The position numbers were made by a program, and so were the translations under genes. The notes under the pieces are model-generated. The model worked only from the letters and a program-made list of their open reading frames with translations, did no database searches and was not told the origin of the DNA. From Amoebophilaceae bacterium UBA1467 (lineage in GTDB: Bacteria > Bacteroidota > Bacteroidia > Cytophagales > Amoebophilaceae), in NCBI GenBank assembly GCA_002325615.1, contig DCSL01000012.1, forward strand, positions 723 to 17,872: DNA of 17,150 bases, read 5' to 3'. Positions 15,084 through 17,150 of the stretch are shown here, piece by piece (the stretch's first letter is position 1; the number at the start of each line of letters is the position of its first letter).

Positions 15084-16922
15084 CTAATCTTCCTGGTAGT
15101 ACAGCATGCTCAGTCTTTTGTACAATCCCCCTTGTTGCATCAGTACTTCATGCGTACCGTGCTCTACCACCTCCCCAGCGTCTATAACAAAAATCTCGTC
15201 CGCATTGCGGATGGTGCTAAGCCGATGGGCAATGACAAACAAAGTTTTGCCTTGCATCAGCCTGTCTATCGCTTCTTGCACCAACTTTGCCGAAGCGCTA
15301 TCCAGGGCAGAAGTAGCTTCATCCAGAACTAGGACAGATGGCTTGCTCAGGACGGTACGCGCAATGCCTAGCTGCTGTGCTTGGCCACTGGACAGCTTGC
15401 TGCCCCCTGCCCCAATCACCGTCTGATAGCCCAGGGGTAGCGCTTTTATAAAATCGTGCGCATGCGCTATTCGGGCAGCCTCTATGACAGCTAGTTCTGA
15501 AGCCTCGGGCCTGCCCAAAGCAATGTTGTTAAACACGGTATCGTGGAAGAGTGTGGTTTCTTGTGTGATGATTCCTATGAGCTTTCGAAGTGATTGGACA
15601 TCGTAGTCTTGTAGAGGTAGGCTATCGATTTGTACCACTCCTTGGGTCACATCGTAGAGCCTATTGAGTAAACTGGTAATGGTTGACTTACCGCTCCCAG
15701 AGGGGCCTACTAGGGCAATCTTTTTACCTGGTTCTATGGTTAGGTTCAGATGTTTTATAATCGGCTTATGGTCATAGGCAAAGCACACCTCTTTGAAGGA
15801 AATGGCTTGTTGTAAGGACTCGATTATACGTGCATCCGGCTTGTTAACAATGGCTGGTTGGATATCTGCCAGTGCAAACACTTGTTTGCTTGCAGCAAGG
15901 CCACGCTGGATATTGCTCAGGGATTTAGAGATGGATTTGACAGGCACCAGTGCTTGAGAGAAGATGATGATATAGGTAATAAAGGTGCTTGCTGTAAATG
16001 TAGACTCATGCAAAAAGACCATCCTCCCCCCATAAGCCAACAATAGAGTCATTACCAACACACCCAGAAACTCGGACAACAAAGGAACCAGACTGTTCTT
16101 GAGTAAGATAGAGAAGTTAAGCTTTGCATAGGTGCTATTTTCCTGCTCAAACTTGCCCAAAATGTAAGGACGCACAGCAAAGGATTTTATGGTGCGCATA
16201 CCCCCCATAGCTTCTTCTAAGATACTCATCAGCCTGCCGAGCGATGCCTGGCTCTGAGCAGCACGTTTGAGCAACCGTCTCACTATTGTAGTGATGCCCC
16301 CTCCCACGATTGGTAGCGAAAGCAGTGCCAGCCATGTTAGCTGAGGAGATATGTAGAATAGCACAATGAAAAAGCCAATAATTGTGGCTGGCTCCTTAAA
16401 GAAGACCTTGAAGGTATACTCCATGGCATGTTCTACTTCTTGTACATTGCTCATGACCTTGGCCATGATGTCTCCCTTGTGTTGTTTGGTAAAGTAACCC
16501 ATGTGTAGCCGAGAGATCTTGTCAAAGAGCTCTTTCCTTAGGTTATGTATCACATTGATGCGCAGCTCTGCTGCAATGATTTCGGCCAAATACCTGAAAA
16601 GGTTAGCCAGCAACACAGAGATGATCATAATGGTGCAAACAAAGTACAGCGCGCTCACGCGTCCATGTGTAGCGATGATGTTGATAAAGTGGCAGCTGAA
16701 TAACTCTTTTAGGTGAGCTAGGCTAATGGAAGGGCCGGGTTTGGGAATAGTAACTAGGGCACCACCGACATCAGTTTGGCTAAACAGCACTTCCAGCAAG
16801 GGGATGAGCAGGCTTAAATTGACCAATCCAAAAAAGATAGCCAGTAGGGTAGTAAGAAAGTAAAACAAAAATAGCCGCTGTATAGGGCCTGCATAAGCCA
16901 ATATTCTTAGATAGGTCTTCAT
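15084..16922 (-). CDS. MsbA-like ABC exporter, fused permease and ATPase
   Basis: 612-residue half-transporter expected to act as a homodimer in the inner membrane. The membrane domain (about 1-340) has roughly six hydrophobic segments, the first two around 16-48 and 90-115. The nucleotide-binding domain (about 370-605) has Walker A GPSGSGKST (406-414), Q-loop IGIITQETTLFHDT, signature LSSGQ (510-514), Walker B VLVLDEATSALD and H-loop IAHRLST. The signature departs from LSGGQ by one residue, and the next positions read AQQLGIAR rather than the common RQRLAIAR. The family includes lipid A flippases (MsbA) and lipid, peptide or drug exporters; the substrate cannot be read from sequence. It lies 57 bp after hemW on the same strand, possibly co-transcribed. 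Confidence 0.92.
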   Translation of the reverse strand: MKTYLRILAYAGPIQRLFLFYFLTTLLAIFFGLVNLSLLIPLLEVLFSQTDVGGALVTIPKPGPSISLAHLKELFSCHFINIIATHGRVSALYFVCTIMIISVLLANLFRYLAEIIAAELRINVIHNLRKELFDKISRLHMGYFTKQHKGDIMAKVMSNVQEVEHAMEYTFKVFFKEPATIIGFFIVLFYISPQLTWLALLSLPIVGGGITTIVRRLLKRAAQSQASLGRLMSILEEAMGGMRTIKSFAVRPYILGKFEQENSTYAKLNFSILLKNSLVPLLSEFLGVLVMTLLLAYGGRMVFLHESTFTASTFITYIIIFSQALVPVKSISKSLSNIQRGLAASKQVFALADIQPAIVNKPDARIIESLQQAISFKEVCFAYDHKPIIKHLNLTIEPGKKIALVGPSGSGKSTITSLLNRLYDVTQGVVQIDSLPLQDYDVQSLRKLIGIITQETTLFHDTVFNNIALGRPEASELAVIEAARIAHAHDFIKALPLGYQTVIGAGGSKLSSGQAQQLGIARTVLSKPSVLVLDEATSALDSASAKLVQEAIDRLMQGKTLFVIAHRLSTIRNADEIFVIDAGEVVEHGTHEVLMQQGGLYKRLSMLYYQED

Positions 16923-16979
16923 GGTAGCAGCATCAAGTTATACCTATAGTTCATCCCAAACATTGGCGCTCGAAGGCTG

Positions 16980-17150
16980 CTAATCTACAAATAAATTCAT
17001 GGCGATTTGATCGGCAAGAAGCTTCCCTTGACGCGTCAGTAGCAGCTTTTGACCATTAATCACAGCTAGCTTATGATCGATCAGTTGCTTGAGATACGTG
17101 CTTTTGGTTTGTTCTAGCGTATGACCATACTGGGCTTTTAGCCATGCTAT
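16980..17150 (-). CDS. hemW: HemW-like radical SAM protein, C-terminal end only
   Basis: The frame is open from the window edge to a TAG at 16980, giving 56 residues. The sequence contains LLLTRQGKLLADQIAMNLFVD, which matches the conserved end (L-T-x-x-G-x-x-x-x-D-x-I-x-x-x-L-F) of HemW and oxygen-independent coproporphyrinogen III oxidase-like proteins. The preceding segment fits the winged-helix C-terminal domain. The radical SAM core with its iron-sulfur cysteines lies outside, so HemW cannot be separated from HemN on catalytic grounds; HemN usually has a different tail. HemW proteins bind heme and are implicated in heme delivery to respiratory enzymes. The ABC exporter gene follows 57 bp downstream. 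Confidence 0.75.
   Translation of the reverse strand: MAWLKAQYGHTLEQTKSTYLKQLIDHKLAVINGQKLLLTRQGKLLADQIAMNLFVD

Overview
The window looks like a stretch of a Bacteroidota chromosome. Pointers are the long eukaryote-like (type 2) isoleucyl-tRNA synthetase, the two-domain CTC-type L25, the short NusA without acidic C-terminal repeats, an IF2 whose N-terminus reads MRLSQAARKLNVGT, and starts without clear Shine-Dalgarno sequences. Wide spacing, insertion-sequence debris, a lineage-specific lipoprotein and a membrane-anchored PLD-like protein would fit a reduced or host-associated Cytophagales or Amoebophilaceae-like lineage, but this placement is inference by eye, not a phylogeny.

Layout. Positions 1-3882 (+): the 3' part of ileS and a complete metG, 39 bp apart. 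Positions 3898-5984 (-): rplY, then a lipoprotein gene, then pth, in transcription order. In this phylum rplY and pth are commonly neighbours, so the lipoprotein looks inserted. Positions 5985-6777: a 793-bp stretch without a recognisable gene. It holds a possible rplY promoter, several copies of an insertion-sequence terminal motif (GAGACC-TTGCA) and, at its far end, a terminator. Positions 6778-10206 (-): uvrA followed after 18 bp by a PLD-family nuclease-like gene, ending at that terminator. Positions 10334-15055 (+): a DEDDy 3'-5' exonuclease, then nusA and infB, which overlap by one base. A good intrinsic terminator lies in the nusA leader. Positions 15084-17150 (-): an MsbA-like ABC exporter preceded by the end of hemW, which runs off the window.

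Most genes are translation and information-processing housekeeping: charging of Ile and Met, peptidyl-tRNA recycling, 5S rRNA binding, transcription elongation and termination, translation initiation, nucleotide excision repair and an exonuclease. The accessory content is the lipoprotein, the PLD-like protein and the insertion-sequence remnants. I found no CRISPR array, tRNA, rRNA, intact transposase, defence island or biosynthetic cluster, and no convincing undescribed system. The best leads are the terminator in the nusA leader, the solo insertion-sequence ends around 6326-6563, and the lipoprotein with G tracts inside its signal region.
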